Shown here piece by piece: positions 1 through 8,772 of a stretch of DNA of 64,000 nucleotides. A program made the translations under genes and the position numbers. The notes below the pieces were generated by a model that searched no databases, was not told where the DNA came from, and worked only from the letters and a program-made list of their open reading frames with translations. The DNA comes from Thermus sediminis. Its GTDB lineage: Bacteria; Deinococcota; Deinococci; Deinococcales; Thermaceae. Position 1 is the first letter of the stretch, and each line of letters opens with the position of its first letter. Location of the stretch: the NCBI RefSeq assembly GCF_003426945.1, contig NZ_QURO01000004.1, forward strand, positions 1,302,001 through 1,366,000, given 5' to 3'.

Positions 1-401
1 CTTTCCCGGCCGGTCACGTCGGCCACGTAGGCCTGGGCCGTGGGCAGGGTGGCGGAGCTGAAGGCCCCCCCCAGGAGGCGGGAAAAAAGGAGAAGGGCGA
101 AGAGGAGGTCCTGGGGGAGGAGGCCCTTTTGCCCCAAAAGGGCAACGAGGCCAAAGAGGAAAAAGCTCAGGGCAAATCCCAGGATGCCCAGGAGGAGGAT
201 GGGCTTCCTTCCCCCCTCGCTCCGCCTGCCCCAGTAGGGGGAGAGGAGAAACTGCATGAGGGCGTAGCCCGTGGAGAAGAGGCCCACCTGGACTTCGCTT
301 AGGCCCAGTTCCCGGCCCAAAGGCCCCAGGATGGGGAAGAGGATGGAAAGCCCCAGGACGCTGTTGAAGAGGGTGAGGAAGAGGAGGCCCAGGGGGGACA
401 T
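1..401 (-). CDS. MFS transporter, N-terminal part (cut by window edge)
   Basis: The first ~133 residues of a major facilitator superfamily permease run off the left edge. The ATG at 401 opens a hydrophobic segment, and a loop of the form [12 protein letters not shown] after the second membrane segment matches the MFS loop 2-3 signature (G-x-x-x-D/E-R-x-G-R-R/K). A later stretch, [20 protein letters not shown], looks like the usual fourth or fifth segment. It starts 10 bases after pstB stops, on the same strand, so it may be the last gene of the phosphate operon. The substrate cannot be told; drug or sugar efflux is the default for this family. Confidence 0.75.
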   Translation of the reverse strand, partial: MSPLGLLFLTLFNSVLGLSILFPILGPLGRELGLSEVQVGLFSTGYALMQFLLSPYWGRRSEGGRKPILLLGILGFALSFFLFGLVALLGQKGLLPQDLLFALLLFSRLLGGAFSSATLPTAQAYVADVTGRE

Positions 402-411
402 CCCCCAGAGT

Positions 412-1227
412 CTAACCGAAGCGCCCGGTGATGTAGGCTTCGGTGTAGGGGTGTTTGGGTTTGGTGAACAGCTCCTCGGTGGGGCCCTCCTCCACCAGGA
501 CCCCCAGGTGCATGAAAAGGGTGCGGTCAGAGACCCGTGCGGCCTGTTGCATGTTGTGGGTGACGATGATCACCGTGTAGCGGCTTTTGAGTTCCAGGAT
601 AAGGTCCTCTATGGCCTGGGTGGAGATGGGATCCAGGGCGCTGGTGGGCTCGTCCATGAGGAGGAGGGGCGGCTCCACGGCGATGGCCCGGGCGATGCAG
701 AGCCGCTGCTGCTGCCCACCAGAAAGCCTCAGGCCGCTCTGCTTCTTGTAGATGTCCTGGACCTCCTCCCAGAGGGCTGCCCGCTTCAGGGCCTCCACCA
801 CCCGGTCTTCCAGCTCGCTTCCCTTTACCCCCATGAGGCGGAGGCCGAAGGCGACGTTCTCAAAGATGGTCTTGGGGAAGGGGTTTGGCTTTTGGAAGAG
901 CATGCCGATGTGCCGCCGCACCGCCACCGGGTCCACCCGGGGGTCGTAGATGTTTATCCCTTCGTAGAGGACCTCCCCCGTGATCCGCACTCCAGGGATG
1001 AGGTCGTTCATCCGGTTGAGGGCGCGGAGGAGGGTGCTCTTACCGCACCCCGAGGGGCCGATGATGGCGGTCACCTGCCTTTTGGGGAAGCGGACGTTGA
1101 TGTCAAAGAGGGCCTGCTTGTTCCCGTAGAAAAGGCTGAGGTTGCGGACGTCCACCAGGGCTTCGGCCTCGGGTACGGGCGCGGTGCGAACCGTCTGGTG
1201 ATCTTGCAATATCTCCAGTTTCACCAT
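412..1227 (-). CDS. pstB: Phosphate ABC transporter ATP-binding protein PstB
   Basis: Cytoplasmic ATPase that powers the PstCA phosphate channel. In 271 residues it has Walker [10 protein letters not shown] (57-65), the ABC signature LSGGQQQR (168-175) and Walker B ending [10 protein letters not shown] (~191-200), all intact. The length fits PstB plus a ~20-residue N-terminal extension. The ATG at 1227 has AGGAGG just upstream and overlaps the pstA stop by 7 bases, so translation is probably coupled. It is the fourth gene of pstSCAB. No phoU follows; an MFS gene does. Confidence 0.96.
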   Translation of the reverse strand: MVKLEILQDHQTVRTAPVPEAEALVDVRNLSLFYGNKQALFDINVRFPKRQVTAIIGPSGCGKSTLLRALNRMNDLIPGVRITGEVLYEGINIYDPRVDPVAVRRHIGMLFQKPNPFPKTIFENVAFGLRLMGVKGSELEDRVVEALKRAALWEEVQDIYKKQSGLRLSGGQQQRLCIARAIAVEPPLLLMDEPTSALDPISTQAIEDLILELKSRYTVIIVTHNMQQAARVSDRTLFMHLGVLVEEGPTEELFTKPKHPYTEAYITGRFG

Positions 1228-2435
1228 TCCCTCCTGAAGCGGTTCCTCAGGTAAAGGGCGGCCAGGTAGAGGCCGGAGAGGACCAAGAGCATGGCCAGGA
1301 TGCCCGCTGCGGCCACCCGGGCGAACTCGACCTGGGGTTGGCTGACCCAGAGGTAGATCTGGACGGGGATGACCGTGTATTCGGAAAGGGGGCCCGAAGG
1401 GTAGAAGGGGACGAAGGCGGCTGCCCCCACCAGGAGCAGGGGAGCGGCCTCCCCAATGAGGCGGGCGGCGGAGAGGATGACCCCGGTGACCACCCCGGGG
1501 AGGGCGGCGGGAAAGACCACCCGGAAGACCACCTGGCTACGGGTAGCCCCCAGGGCGAAGGCCGCCTGGCGGATTGAGTCGGGCACGGCCCTCAGGGCCT
1601 CCCTGGCCGTCACGGTGATCACGGGGATGCCCAGAAGGGCCAGGGTCATGGCAGCCGCCAGGATGGTGGGCCCCAGCCCGAACTCCCGCACAAAAAGGGC
1701 CAGGCCCAGGAGCCCGTAGACGATGGAGGGTACCCCGGCCAGGTTGCGGAGGTTGACCTCGAGGACCCGGTTGAGCCGCCCCTCCCGCAGGTACTCCTCC
1801 AGGAGGATGGCCGTCCCTACCCCCACGGGGATGGCGATGAGGAGGGCCAAGGTGAGGACCCAGACCGTGCCGGCCACGGCCACCCCGATCCCGGCAACGA
1901 GGGGGTTGCGGGAGGGGAAACGGGAGAAGAAGGTCTGGTCCAGCCAGGGATTGAGGACCAGCCTTTCCCCTTCTCCAAGCTCGGCCTTGAGCTCCTCCCA
2001 GCGCCTCAGGCCCTCGAGGAGAGGCAAGTCCAGGATACGGTCGTCCCACGAGTTCGTGACCACATAGCGCAAAGGCCCCTCGTGGGTGTTCCACATGAGC
2101 TCCACCCGGTTCTGGTTGAGGAGGACGCTGAGCTCCCTAGGGTCTTGGAGCAGGGCCTCGGCCTCCTCCTCCGTATAGCCCTCCTGAAGGAGGGCCACCC
2201 TCAGGGCTTCCTGCCAGGGGGTGCCCAGGGGGAAGGTTTGGGAAAGACCCACGTCGGAGCGCACCACCTGTACGGAAAAGCTCCGGTAGGTGGTGTCCAG
2301 GAGGAGCCAGGAGAGGAGGGCCAGCGCCAGGATGAGGGGAAGGACCAGGGCGCGGGCGAAGACCCGGTCTATCCGCGCCTTCCAAGGGTCTTGGCCCGCG
2401 GCCTTGCCTAATACGCGCTCACTCATCTCACTCAT
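1221..2435 (-). CDS. pstA: Phosphate ABC transporter permease PstA with a large extra domain
   Basis: Inner-membrane half of the phosphate channel. The C-terminal ~220 residues are a normal binding-protein-dependent permease ([17 protein letters not shown] carries the EAA-type loop). The protein is 404 residues, whereas PstA is usually about 280-300. The excess, roughly residues 52-180, lies between the first and second membrane segments, is hydrophilic and rich in Glu, Leu and Trp, and should face outside. It overlaps pstC by 8 bases and pstB by 7. The role of the insertion is unknown; it might contact PstS. Confidence 0.92.
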   Translation of the reverse strand: MSEMSERVLGKAAGQDPWKARIDRVFARALVLPLILALALLSWLLLDTTYRSFSVQVVRSDVGLSQTFPLGTPWQEALRVALLQEGYTEEEAEALLQDPRELSVLLNQNRVELMWNTHEGPLRYVVTNSWDDRILDLPLLEGLRRWEELKAELGEGERLVLNPWLDQTFFSRFPSRNPLVAGIGVAVAGTVWVLTLALLIAIPVGVGTAILLEEYLREGRLNRVLEVNLRNLAGVPSIVYGLLGLALFVREFGLGPTILAAAMTLALLGIPVITVTAREALRAVPDSIRQAAFALGATRSQVVFRVVFPAALPGVVTGVILSAARLIGEAAPLLLVGAAAFVPFYPSGPLSEYTVIPVQIYLWVSQPQVEFARVAAAGILAMLLVLSGLYLAALYLRNRFRREW

Positions 2436-3342
2436 ACCGCTCCCTGTAGCGCTCCACCACGTACTGGGCCAGGATGTTGAGGCCTAGGGTCATGAGGAAG
2501 AGGGTAGCCCCCACGGCGAAGAGGGACAAGGAGGCGGTGGAGCCCGCGGGCTGGTCCCCGGTGGCTGCCTGGACGATGAAGCTGGTCATGGTGGCGATGG
2601 TCTCCCTGGGGTCCAGGGTTAGGGTGGGGCGCTGCCCCGCGGCGATGGCCACGATCATGGTCTCCCCGATGGCCCGGCTGGTGGCCAGGATGATGGCGGC
2701 GATGATCCCGGAGATGGCGGCGGGGAAGACCACCCTCAGGGCCACCTCGTAGGGCCTGCCCCCTAGGGCATAGGCGGCCTCCCGGATAGCCCGGGGCACG
2801 GATTGCATGGCGTCTGCGGCTACGTTGGACACGTAGGGGATGATGGCGAAGCCCATGACGATGCCCGCCGAAAGGGGGTTGAAGAGCTGCAACCCGGGGA
2901 TGAACTGCTGGAGGAAGGGGGTCACGGTGAGGAGGGCGAAGTAGCCGAAGACCACGGTGGGGATGCCTTCAAAAAGCTCCAGGACCCCCATGATGCGGGC
3001 CCGCACCCCATGGGGGGCCAGCTCGGAGAGGTAGACGGCCAGGGCCAGCCCCAAGGGAACGGCCACGGTCAGGGCGATGAACGTGACCAACAGGGTGCCG
3101 GTGATGAGGGGGGCGACGCCGTAGCGGGGTTCAGCAAAGAGGGGGGTCCACTCCCGGGCGAAGAGGAACTCCGTCAAGGGTACCCGGCGGAAGAACTCCA
3201 ACACCTCCTCCAGGAGGCTTAGGACCACCCCCAAGGTGGTGAGAAGGGTCACAGAGGCAAGGAGGAGGAGGAGGACGAAGGCGGAGATATCCCTGGGGTT
3301 GCGGGAAGGGCGCTGGCGTAGGAGGTCCATATCCTTGTTCAT
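2428..3342 (-). CDS. pstC: Phosphate ABC transporter permease PstC
   Basis: Second membrane subunit of the phosphate importer, 304 residues, about six membrane segments. Residues around ELFEGIPTVVFGYFALL and the later loop DAMQSVPRAIREAAYALG are typical of PstC, the latter being the coupling helix that docks on PstB. The ATG at 3342 comes ~55 bases after the pstS stop, and a strong stem-loop lies in that gap. The downstream overlap with pstA suggests coupled translation of the two permeases in equal amounts. Confidence 0.95.
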   Translation of the reverse strand: MNKDMDLLRQRPSRNPRDISAFVLLLLLASVTLLTTLGVVLSLLEEVLEFFRRVPLTEFLFAREWTPLFAEPRYGVAPLITGTLLVTFIALTVAVPLGLALAVYLSELAPHGVRARIMGVLELFEGIPTVVFGYFALLTVTPFLQQFIPGLQLFNPLSAGIVMGFAIIPYVSNVAADAMQSVPRAIREAAYALGGRPYEVALRVVFPAAISGIIAAIILATSRAIGETMIVAIAAGQRPTLTLDPRETIATMTSFIVQAATGDQPAGSTASLSLFAVGATLFLMTLGLNILAQYVVERYRERYE

Positions 3343-3360
3343 TTCTATTCTGTGGATAAG

Positions 3361-3383
3361 GGGTGGGGGCGACCCCCACCCCC
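3361..3383 (-). terminator. Strong stem-loop between pstS and pstC
   Basis: GGGGTGGGGG, a 3-base loop and the perfect complement CCCCCACCCC form a 10-bp stem in the short gap between pstS and pstC. No T-tract follows on the transcribed strand, so a partial terminator or an RNA stabiliser is more likely than a full stop. Such hairpins after binding-protein genes are a known way to make more binding protein than permease. Confidence 0.6.
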
Positions 3384-3397
3384 TTTCCCCAGTCAGT

Positions 3398-4369
3398 TTA
3401 CCGCAGCTCCCTCCTCAGCTCCTCCACGAACCTGGACAGGGGAGTGGCCGGAGGAAGGTCCATGAAGAAGGTGCCGGTCCTCCTGCGGTTCACCAGTTCC
3501 TGACCGAGGCTGTAGACGTCGGCGGGGAGATCCACGTAACCCGTGGCCCGGATGGCCCGGCGGGCCTGGGGGGAGAGGTAGAAGTTTAGGAAGTCCTGGA
3601 CCTCCCTGCGCTCCAGGCTCCGCACGTTCACATAGATGAAGAGGGGCCGGGCCAGGGGCTGGTAGGTTCCGTCCAGCACGCTCTCGCGAGAGGGCGCCAC
3701 GCAGCCCCTGCCGTTGTCGATGCTCACCGACTTGACCTTGCCCTTGTTCTCCTCGTAGTAGGCGAAGCCAAAGTAGCCCAGGGTGTAGGGGCCCGCCGCT
3801 ACCCCACGGAGGATGATGTTGTCGTCTTCAGAAGGGAAGAAGTCCGTGCGCGAGGCTCCCGACCGGCCCATGATGGCCTCGGTGAAGTAGTCAAAGGTGC
3901 CGGAGTCGGTGCCGGGGCCGTAGAGGACGATGCGGGCCCTGGGCCACTCCCTCCGCACATCGGACCAGAGGGTCACCCTGGAGTTGGGCTCCCAGATGGC
4001 CTTGAGCTCGCTGGTCCTCAGGCAGGTGGCCCAGGTGTTCCGGTTGCTCACGACCACGGTAAGGGCATCGTAAGCGATGGGAATCTCAATGAACCGGATC
4101 CCGTTCCTCTCGCACTCCTCCAGCTCGGACTTCCTGATGGGGCGGCTGGCGTTTTGGATATCGGTCTCCCCGCGGCAGAACTTCCTGAACCCGCCCCCGG
4201 TGCCGGAGAAGGCCACGGCGATCCTAACCCCCGGGTTCCTCTGGATGTACTCCTCCGCCACCGCCTGGGTGATGGGGTAGACCGTGGAGGAGCCATCTGC
4301 GCGGATCTGGGCCAAGCCCGTTCCCGCTACCGCCAAGACCGCCAGTCCTAACGTCCATTTCTTGCTCAT
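3398..4369 (-). CDS. pstS: Phosphate-binding periplasmic protein PstS
   Basis: Captures phosphate outside the inner membrane and delivers it to PstCA. 323 residues with a signal peptide (cleavage likely after GTGLA, residue 20) and then [10 protein letters not shown] (25-34), the phosphate-coordinating first loop of the PstS/PBP-like family. [12 protein letters not shown] near the middle supplies the second ligand loop. The ATG at 4369 has GGGAGGG a few bases upstream. It is the first gene of the operon and sits directly after a Pho-box-like operator at 4403-4445. Confidence 0.95.
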   Translation of the reverse strand: MSKKWTLGLAVLAVAGTGLAQIRADGSSTVYPITQAVAEEYIQRNPGVRIAVAFSGTGGGFRKFCRGETDIQNASRPIRKSELEECERNGIRFIEIPIAYDALTVVVSNRNTWATCLRTSELKAIWEPNSRVTLWSDVRREWPRARIVLYGPGTDSGTFDYFTEAIMGRSGASRTDFFPSEDDNIILRGVAAGPYTLGYFGFAYYEENKGKVKSVSIDNGRGCVAPSRESVLDGTYQPLARPLFIYVNVRSLERREVQDFLNFYLSPQARRAIRATGYVDLPADVYSLGQELVNRRRTGTFFMDLPPATPLSRFVEELRRELR

Positions 4370-4390
4370 CGCAACCCTCCCACCGTAAGG

Positions 4391-4445
4391 ATGGCAGCCT
4401 CGTGTCAGGAGAATGTCAAGGTATCCTTTGTCAAGGTAGGGTCAA
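4391..4445 (-). promoter_or_regulatory. Candidate PhoP/PhoB operator and promoter of pstSCAB
   Basis: On the pstS strand the hexamers TTGACC, TTGACA, TTGACA and CTGACA occur with starts 11, 15 and 11 bases apart (plus-strand positions 4440, 4429, 4414, 4403). Paired repeats of this kind at 11-bp spacing are the hallmark of Pho boxes. The third hexamer could also serve as a -35, with TGCCAT (4391-4396) 17 bases further on as a weak -10. Most of the array lies inside the last codons of mnmA. Confidence 0.65.
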
Positions 4446-5520
4446 GGCCGGCCAGATTGTAAAGCCCCCGGCGGATCACCGCCCCCCCGAGAAGCCTCTC
4501 CCCCCGGTAGAAGGCGGCGCTCTGCCCCGGGGTCACGGCGAAGACAGGGCTCCTGAAGCGGAGGCGAAGGGGGTTTAGGGACTCCACCTTGGCCCAAACG
4601 GGAGGTGTGCGGTAGCGCACCTGGACCTCCACCTCCTCGCCCAGCCCGGCCAGGAGGTTTACCTCCTCCCCCTCCATCCCCCCGAAGAGGGCGGCCTCCT
4701 TGGGCCCCACGTAGACCACGTTCCCCTCCACGTCCAGGCCCACCACGTAGCGCTCCAGGTGGCTCTTCCGGAGGCCTAGGCCCTTCCGCTGGCCCAGGGT
4801 GTAGAGGCCCGCCCCCTCGTGCTCCCCCACCACCTCCCCAGTGAGGGCGTCCACCAGGGGGCCGGGCCTTACCTTCAGGCGCTCCTTCAGGAAGCCCTTC
4901 AGGTCCCCGGCCACGAAGCAGAGGTTCTGGCTCTCCGGCTTCTTGGCTGTGGGCAGGCCCGCCCGCTCGGCGATCTGGCGCACCTCCTTCTTGGTGAGGT
5001 GCCCCACGGGGAAGAGGAGGTGGGGGAGGGCCTCCTTGGGGGTGCCCCAGAGGAAGTAGCTCTGGTCCTTTTGGGGGTCCAGGCCCCTTAGGAGGGCCTC
5101 CCCCTCCCTCCTGACGTAGTGCCCGGTGGCCACGTAGTCCAGGCCAAGCCTCCTTGCCTGCCTGAGGAGGGCCCCGAACTTCACGAAGGTGTTGCAGCGG
5201 GCGCAGGGGTTGGGGGTGCGCCCCCGGGCATAGCCCTCTAGGAAGGGGGCGATGATGGCCTCCTCAAAGACCTCCCGGTAGTCCAAGAGGTAGAAGGGGA
5301 TGCCGAGGAGGTCCGCCACCCGCCTCGCCTCGTAGGCGGCGTCCGGGGTGCAGCAGCTCTCCCAGGCCCGGCCCCCTTCCCCCTCGAGGCTCATGGGGGG
5401 CAGGTCGGGCCAGAAGCGCATCATGGCCCCCGCCACCTCGTAGCCTGCCTCCTTAAGGAGGTAGGCGGAGACGGAGGAGTCCACCCCTCCGGACATGGCC
5501 ACGAGGACGCTTCCCCTCAT
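4405..5520 (-). CDS. mnmA: tRNA 2-thiouridylase MnmA
   Basis: Adenylates and thiolates U34 of tRNAs for Lys, Glu and Gln. In 371 residues it shows the PP-loop SGGVDSS (10-16), the PNPCARCN motif (C106, C109) and the SQNLCF cysteine C201. The catalytic pair is expected to be C106 and C201. An ATGA overlap (4 bases) with the upstream DUF1385 gene suggests the two are co-transcribed. Its last ~13 codons double as the pst operator. In Thermus this thiolation supports heat tolerance of tRNA. Confidence 0.95.
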   Translation of the reverse strand: MRGSVLVAMSGGVDSSVSAYLLKEAGYEVAGAMMRFWPDLPPMSLEGEGGRAWESCCTPDAAYEARRVADLLGIPFYLLDYREVFEEAIIAPFLEGYARGRTPNPCARCNTFVKFGALLRQARRLGLDYVATGHYVRREGEALLRGLDPQKDQSYFLWGTPKEALPHLLFPVGHLTKKEVRQIAERAGLPTAKKPESQNLCFVAGDLKGFLKERLKVRPGPLVDALTGEVVGEHEGAGLYTLGQRKGLGLRKSHLERYVVGLDVEGNVVYVGPKEAALFGGMEGEEVNLLAGLGEEVEVQVRYRTPPVWAKVESLNPLRLRFRSPVFAVTPGQSAAFYRGERLLGGAVIRRGLYNLAGLDPTLTKDTLTFS

Positions 5521-6401
5521 GCCACCACCTTCTCCCCCACCGCTGCCTCCGTACTCCGGATGGCCACCTCCACCATGTCCGGGGTGGGCTCGGCCACGGT
5601 GAGGGCCTGGAAGCGGAAGCCGAGCTCCCTCAAGAGGCGGGAGATGGGGTCCTCGTGACGGGCGGAGAAGTAGAGGAGCTCAAAGGCCAGGGCCGCCACC
5701 AGGGGCAGGAAGAGGACCCTGGCCAAGAGCCGCCACCAGAGGACCTCGGGGGCGGGGATGAGGCTGTAGACCAGGACCGAGACCGCGATGACGAAGGCGA
5801 TAAAGGTGGTGCCGCACCGGGGGTGGAAGCGGGGCTGGGCCATGACGTTCTCCACGGTGAGGGGAAGCCCCTTCTCGTAGGCGTGGATGGCCTTGTGCTC
5901 CGCCCCGTGGTACATGAAGAAGCGGCGGATCTCCGGCATGCGCCCGATGAAGAGGAGGTAGCCCACCAGGATGCCCACCTTGATGAGGCCCGCCAGGAGG
6001 TTGTAGAGGACGGGGTAGCGGGCGGGATCCAGGAGAAGCCCAGAAAGGAAGCCGGGAAGCACGATGAAGAGGGCGATGCCCAGGAGGAGACTGAAGAGGA
6101 TGGTACCCCAGAGGGCTCCCTTGGGCATCTCCTCCTCTCCCCCCACCAGCTCTGCGCTCCGGGCCAAGGCCCGGTAGCTCACGGAAAGGGCGTCCACAAG
6201 GGCCACCACCCCGCGGAGGAGGGGAAGCCTGGCCCAGGGGTAGCGCGTGCTCAGGGCCTTTTCCTCGTGGCGCTCCACGTGGACCTGGCCATCGGGGAGG
6301 CGCACCGCCAGGGCCCAGGCCCAGGGGGCCTTCATCACGACCCCCTCGAGGGCCGCCGCCCCCCCGAGGGTCGCCTGCTTGGAGAGGAGGAAAAGCCGCA
6401 T
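5517..6401 (-). CDS. DUF1385 family membrane protein (YqhQ-like)
   Basis: Function unknown. The 294-residue protein carries the family hallmarks: GGAAALEGVVMKAP near the start, LLRGVVALVDAL, the segment HGAEHKAIHAYE and PRFHPRCGTTF before a run of membrane helices. I place the start at the ATG at 6401, preceded by GGAAGG, instead of the longer in-frame ATG at 6440. It overlaps mnmA by 4 bases, and the next gene, pepA, points the other way 42 bases away. Confidence 0.85.
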   Translation of the reverse strand: MRLFLLSKQATLGGAAALEGVVMKAPWAWALAVRLPDGQVHVERHEEKALSTRYPWARLPLLRGVVALVDALSVSYRALARSAELVGGEEEMPKGALWGTILFSLLLGIALFIVLPGFLSGLLLDPARYPVLYNLLAGLIKVGILVGYLLFIGRMPEIRRFFMYHGAEHKAIHAYEKGLPLTVENVMAQPRFHPRCGTTFIAFVIAVSVLVYSLIPAPEVLWWRLLARVLFLPLVAALAFELLYFSARHEDPISRLLRELGFRFQALTVAEPTPDMVEVAIRSTEAAVGEKVVA

Positions 6402-6430
6402 CCTTCCTATTCTGCCACGGGGAGGCGTGG

Positions 6431-6436
6431 TATAAC
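6431..6436 (+). promoter_or_regulatory. -10 element of pepA (leaderless type)
   Basis: TATAAC ends 7 bases before the GTG start of pepA, so the transcript would begin at or next to the start codon. No Shine-Dalgarno is present and no clear -35 was found. Confidence 0.6.
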
Positions 6437-6443
6437 CCAAGGT

Positions 6444-7832
6444 GTGATCACGCTCTCCCGCACCGAGGCTTCCCTGGCCGAAGGCGAGGCCCCCCTCAAG
6501 GTGGTCTGGGTGAAGGAGGGGAGGCTCCTTCCCCAGGGGGAGGCCCTGGACGCCCGCCTAGGGGGGGCCCTTAGGCGGGCCTTGGAGGGGGTCTCCCTCA
6601 AGGAGGGGGAGAGCCTTCTCCTGGCCACCCCGGAGGGCCAGGTCCTCCTCTTTGGCCTAGGGGAGGACGCCAGGGGTAGCGGGGGGAGGCTCGCCCAGGC
6701 CCTCCAGAGGCTTCGCTTCCCCGGGGCCCTGGTGGAGCCCCTGGAGGAGGCCTACCCCCTGGTGGAGGGGCTTCTCCTAGGGGCCTACCGCTTCCACCGC
6801 CACAAGTCGGAAAGGGAGGAAAGGCCCCTCACCCTCCACCTCCCCGGGGTGGAGGAGGCGGTTTTGGAGAGGGCCAGGAAGGTGGCCCAAGGGGTCTACC
6901 TGGCCCGGGACCTGGTGAACGAGCCCCCAAACCTCCTCACCCCGGAGGCCCTGGCGGAAAGGGCCCTGGAGCTTAGGGCCTTGGGGGTTGAGGTGGAGGT
7001 CCTGGACGAGGAGGCCATCGCCCGCCTGGGCATGGGGGCCTTCTTGGCCGTGGCCCAGGGCTCGGCCAACCCGCCCCGCTTCATCCAGCTCCGCTACGCT
7101 CCCCCTGGGGCCAAGGCCCGGCTGGACCTGGTGGGCAAGGGCCTCACCTTTGACTCCGGGGGCTACTCCCTCAAGCCCACGGAGGGCATGGCCACCATGA
7201 AGGGCGACATGGCGGGGGCCGCCGCCGTCATGGGAGCCGTGAAGGCCGCTGCCCTCCTGGGCATCCCTGTGGAGCTCAAGGGCTACATCGCCGCCTGCGA
7301 GAACATGATCTCAGGCCGGGCCTACCGGGTGGGGGACGTGCTCAAGACCCTTTCCGGCAAGACGGTGGAGGTGATGAACACCGACGCCGAGGGCCGCCTC
7401 ACCCTGGCGGACGCCCTTTTCTACGCGGAGAGGGAGGGGGCGGAGCGCATCCTGGAGCTTTCCACCCTCACGGGGGCTGCGGTGGTGGCCCTGGGGGAGG
7501 AGGTGGCGGCCCTCTTCGCCACGGAGCCCTCCTGGGGAGGCCTGGTCCAGGAGGCGGCGGGGAGGGCGGGGGAGAAGGTCTGGCCCCTGCCCCTGGAAAG
7601 CGCCTACCGGGAGAAGCTGAAAAGCCCCGTGGCCGACCTGAAGAACGTAGGGGACCGAAACGGCGGGGCCATCACCGCCGCCTTATTCCTTTCGGAGTTC
7701 GTGAAGGTGCCCCTGGTCCACCTGGACATCGCCGGGCCCGCCTTCGCCAAAAAGGGCCACGCCCTGGGCCCCGAGGGGGGGACGGGATTCGGGGTGCGGA
7801 CGATCCTGGAAGTAGCCCAGTCCCTGCGATAG
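6444..7832 (+). CDS. pepA: Leucyl aminopeptidase (M17 family)
   Basis: Cytosolic metallopeptidase that removes N-terminal residues from peptides. 462 residues from a GTG start; translation upstream of it is only antisense shadow of the DUF1385 gene. The catalytic domain contains VGKGLTFDSGG, MKGDMAGAAAV and the signature NTDAEGRL, which supply the two-metal site. Length matches M17 enzymes. The start is fixed by a TATAAC element 7 bases upstream. It is transcribed alone and convergent with a Fur gene, with a GC-rich hairpin between them. Confidence 0.95.
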   Translation: MITLSRTEASLAEGEAPLKVVWVKEGRLLPQGEALDARLGGALRRALEGVSLKEGESLLLATPEGQVLLFGLGEDARGSGGRLAQALQRLRFPGALVEPLEEAYPLVEGLLLGAYRFHRHKSEREERPLTLHLPGVEEAVLERARKVAQGVYLARDLVNEPPNLLTPEALAERALELRALGVEVEVLDEEAIARLGMGAFLAVAQGSANPPRFIQLRYAPPGAKARLDLVGKGLTFDSGGYSLKPTEGMATMKGDMAGAAAVMGAVKAAALLGIPVELKGYIAACENMISGRAYRVGDVLKTLSGKTVEVMNTDAEGRLTLADALFYAEREGAERILELSTLTGAAVVALGEEVAALFATEPSWGGLVQEAAGRAGEKVWPLPLESAYREKLKSPVADLKNVGDRNGGAITAALFLSEFVKVPLVHLDIAGPAFAKKGHALGPEGGTGFGVRTILEVAQSLR

Positions 7833-7834
7833 AG

Positions 7835-7860
7835 GGGCCCGGGGAAGCCCCCCCGGGCCC
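7835..7860. terminator. GC-rich hairpin between convergent pepA and fur-like gene
   Basis: GGGGCCCGGGG, a short AAGC loop and CCCCCCCGGGCCC form a very stable hairpin in the 42-base gap. No good T-tract follows on either side, so termination in both directions is only inferred. Confidence 0.45.
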
Positions 7861-7874
7861 TCCTCACCGTTGGG

Positions 7875-8318
7875 TTACTTCTGGCAGCTGGGGCACCGGC
7901 CCCGAAACTCCAGCCGGAACCCCTCTAGCGCCCAGCCCGCCCGCTCCGCAGCGGCCTGGAGGGCGGGGTTCACGTCCAACTCGGGGAGGTTCTTCAGGAG
8001 GAGGTCCTCCACCTTGCCGCAGGCGATGCAGACCAGGTGGGCGTGGGGCTCGTTGTAGCCGTCGTAACGGGTGTAGCCCTTGGGGTCCTTGAACTCGTAG
8101 ATGAGCCCGTGCTCCCGGAGGACGTGCAGGTTGAGATAGACGGTGGAGAGGCCGATGTCGTAGCCCCGCCTCTTCAGCCCCTGGTAGAGCTCCTCAGGGG
8201 TGGGGTGGACGTTCTTGCGGTCCAGGAAGCTCAGGATCCGCTCCCGCGGCAGGGTATGCCGCAGGCCCACCGCCTTCAGCCGCGTCCGGTAGTTCTCCTT
8301 TTCCTTGGTCCTTGGCAT
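7875..8318 (-). CDS. Fur-family metal-dependent repressor (first copy)
   Basis: DNA-binding repressor of 147 residues with an N-terminal winged helix (TPEELYQGLKRRGYDIGLSTVYLN) and a dimerisation domain with two CxxC pairs, C97/C100 and C142/C145, which bind structural zinc. The PHAHLVC stretch supplies the usual His ligands. Whether it senses iron, zinc, manganese or peroxide cannot be told from sequence. I start it at the ATG at 8318 with AGGAGA upstream, not at 8372. A palindrome at 8385-8395 may be an autoregulatory site. Confidence 0.88.
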   Translation of the reverse strand: MPRTKEKENYRTRLKAVGLRHTLPRERILSFLDRKNVHPTPEELYQGLKRRGYDIGLSTVYLNLHVLREHGLIYEFKDPKGYTRYDGYNEPHAHLVCIACGKVEDLLLKNLPELDVNPALQAAAERAGWALEGFRLEFRGRCPSCQK

Positions 8319-8341
8319 GGCTTCTCCTTCCTTACGGTTCC

Positions 8342-8395
8342 AGTATACACCCAGGGCGGGCTGATGCAACACCCCTCGGACGGTCTGTCAGACAG
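8342..8395 (-). promoter_or_regulatory. Promoter and palindrome upstream of the first fur-like gene
   Basis: On the minus strand TATACT (8342-8347) is a good -10, with TTGCAT 16 bases further upstream as a weak -35. CTGTC-A-GACAG (8385-8395) is a perfect inverted repeat just upstream. The rest of the 190-base gap 8319-8508 shows nothing else clear apart from the promoter of the next plus-strand gene. Confidence 0.45.
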
Positions 8396-8493
8396 GCCAC
8401 GATCCCCCGCCCTCTGCGCCTCTCTGCACCCATTTCCCCTCGGCTTTCCCCTTTGATTTCGGAGCGCATCCCTGGTTTTCTGGTGGGCCATGG

Positions 8494-8499
8494 TACAAT
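8494..8499 (+). promoter_or_regulatory. -10 element of the FtsB/DivIC-like gene
   Basis: TACAAT lies 9 bases before the TTG at 8509. No ribosome-binding site is visible, which fits a leaderless or nearly leaderless message. Confidence 0.5.
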
Positions 8500-8508
8500 A
8501 AGACCGCT

Positions 8509-8772
8509 TTGGAAAGGCCCATCTACCGCATCCTCCATCTGGTCTTCGCCCTGGGGTTGGCCCACGCCCTTTTCCTCCTGGCCCAGGAGGGGGTGCGGGC
8601 CCGAAAGCTCTCCCAGGAACGGGCCCGCCTCGAGGCCGAGCTGGAAAAAAAGGAGGCGGCGGTGGCCCGCCTCGAGGCTCTGGTGGCTGCGGCCAAGGAC
8701 CCCGCCCATCTGGAGGCTCTGGCCCGCAGGCTAGGCCTGGTGCACTCGGAGGAGGTACTGAAGAGGCGATGA
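8509..8772 (+). CDS. FtsB/DivIC-like septum formation initiator
   Basis: 87 residues: a short cytoplasmic start, one membrane helix (~residues 9-26) and then a charged heptad-rich coiled coil (~28-65). This is the layout of FtsB/DivIC proteins, which bridge FtsL and FtsQ at the division site. It starts with TTG after a TACAAT box. The next ORF overlaps by 4 bases (ATGA). The match is to architecture more than to a fixed motif, so the family call is moderate. Confidence 0.65.
   Translation: MERPIYRILHLVFALGLAHALFLLAQEGVRARKLSQERARLEAELEKKEAAVARLEALVAAAKDPAHLEALARRLGLVHSEEVLKRR

Noticed and set aside
5655-6443. A 263-residue N-terminal extension of the pepA reading frame
   Set aside because: It is the exact antisense of the DUF1385 gene, rich in Gly, Glu and His as such shadows are. 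A -10 box sits right before the GTG at 6444.
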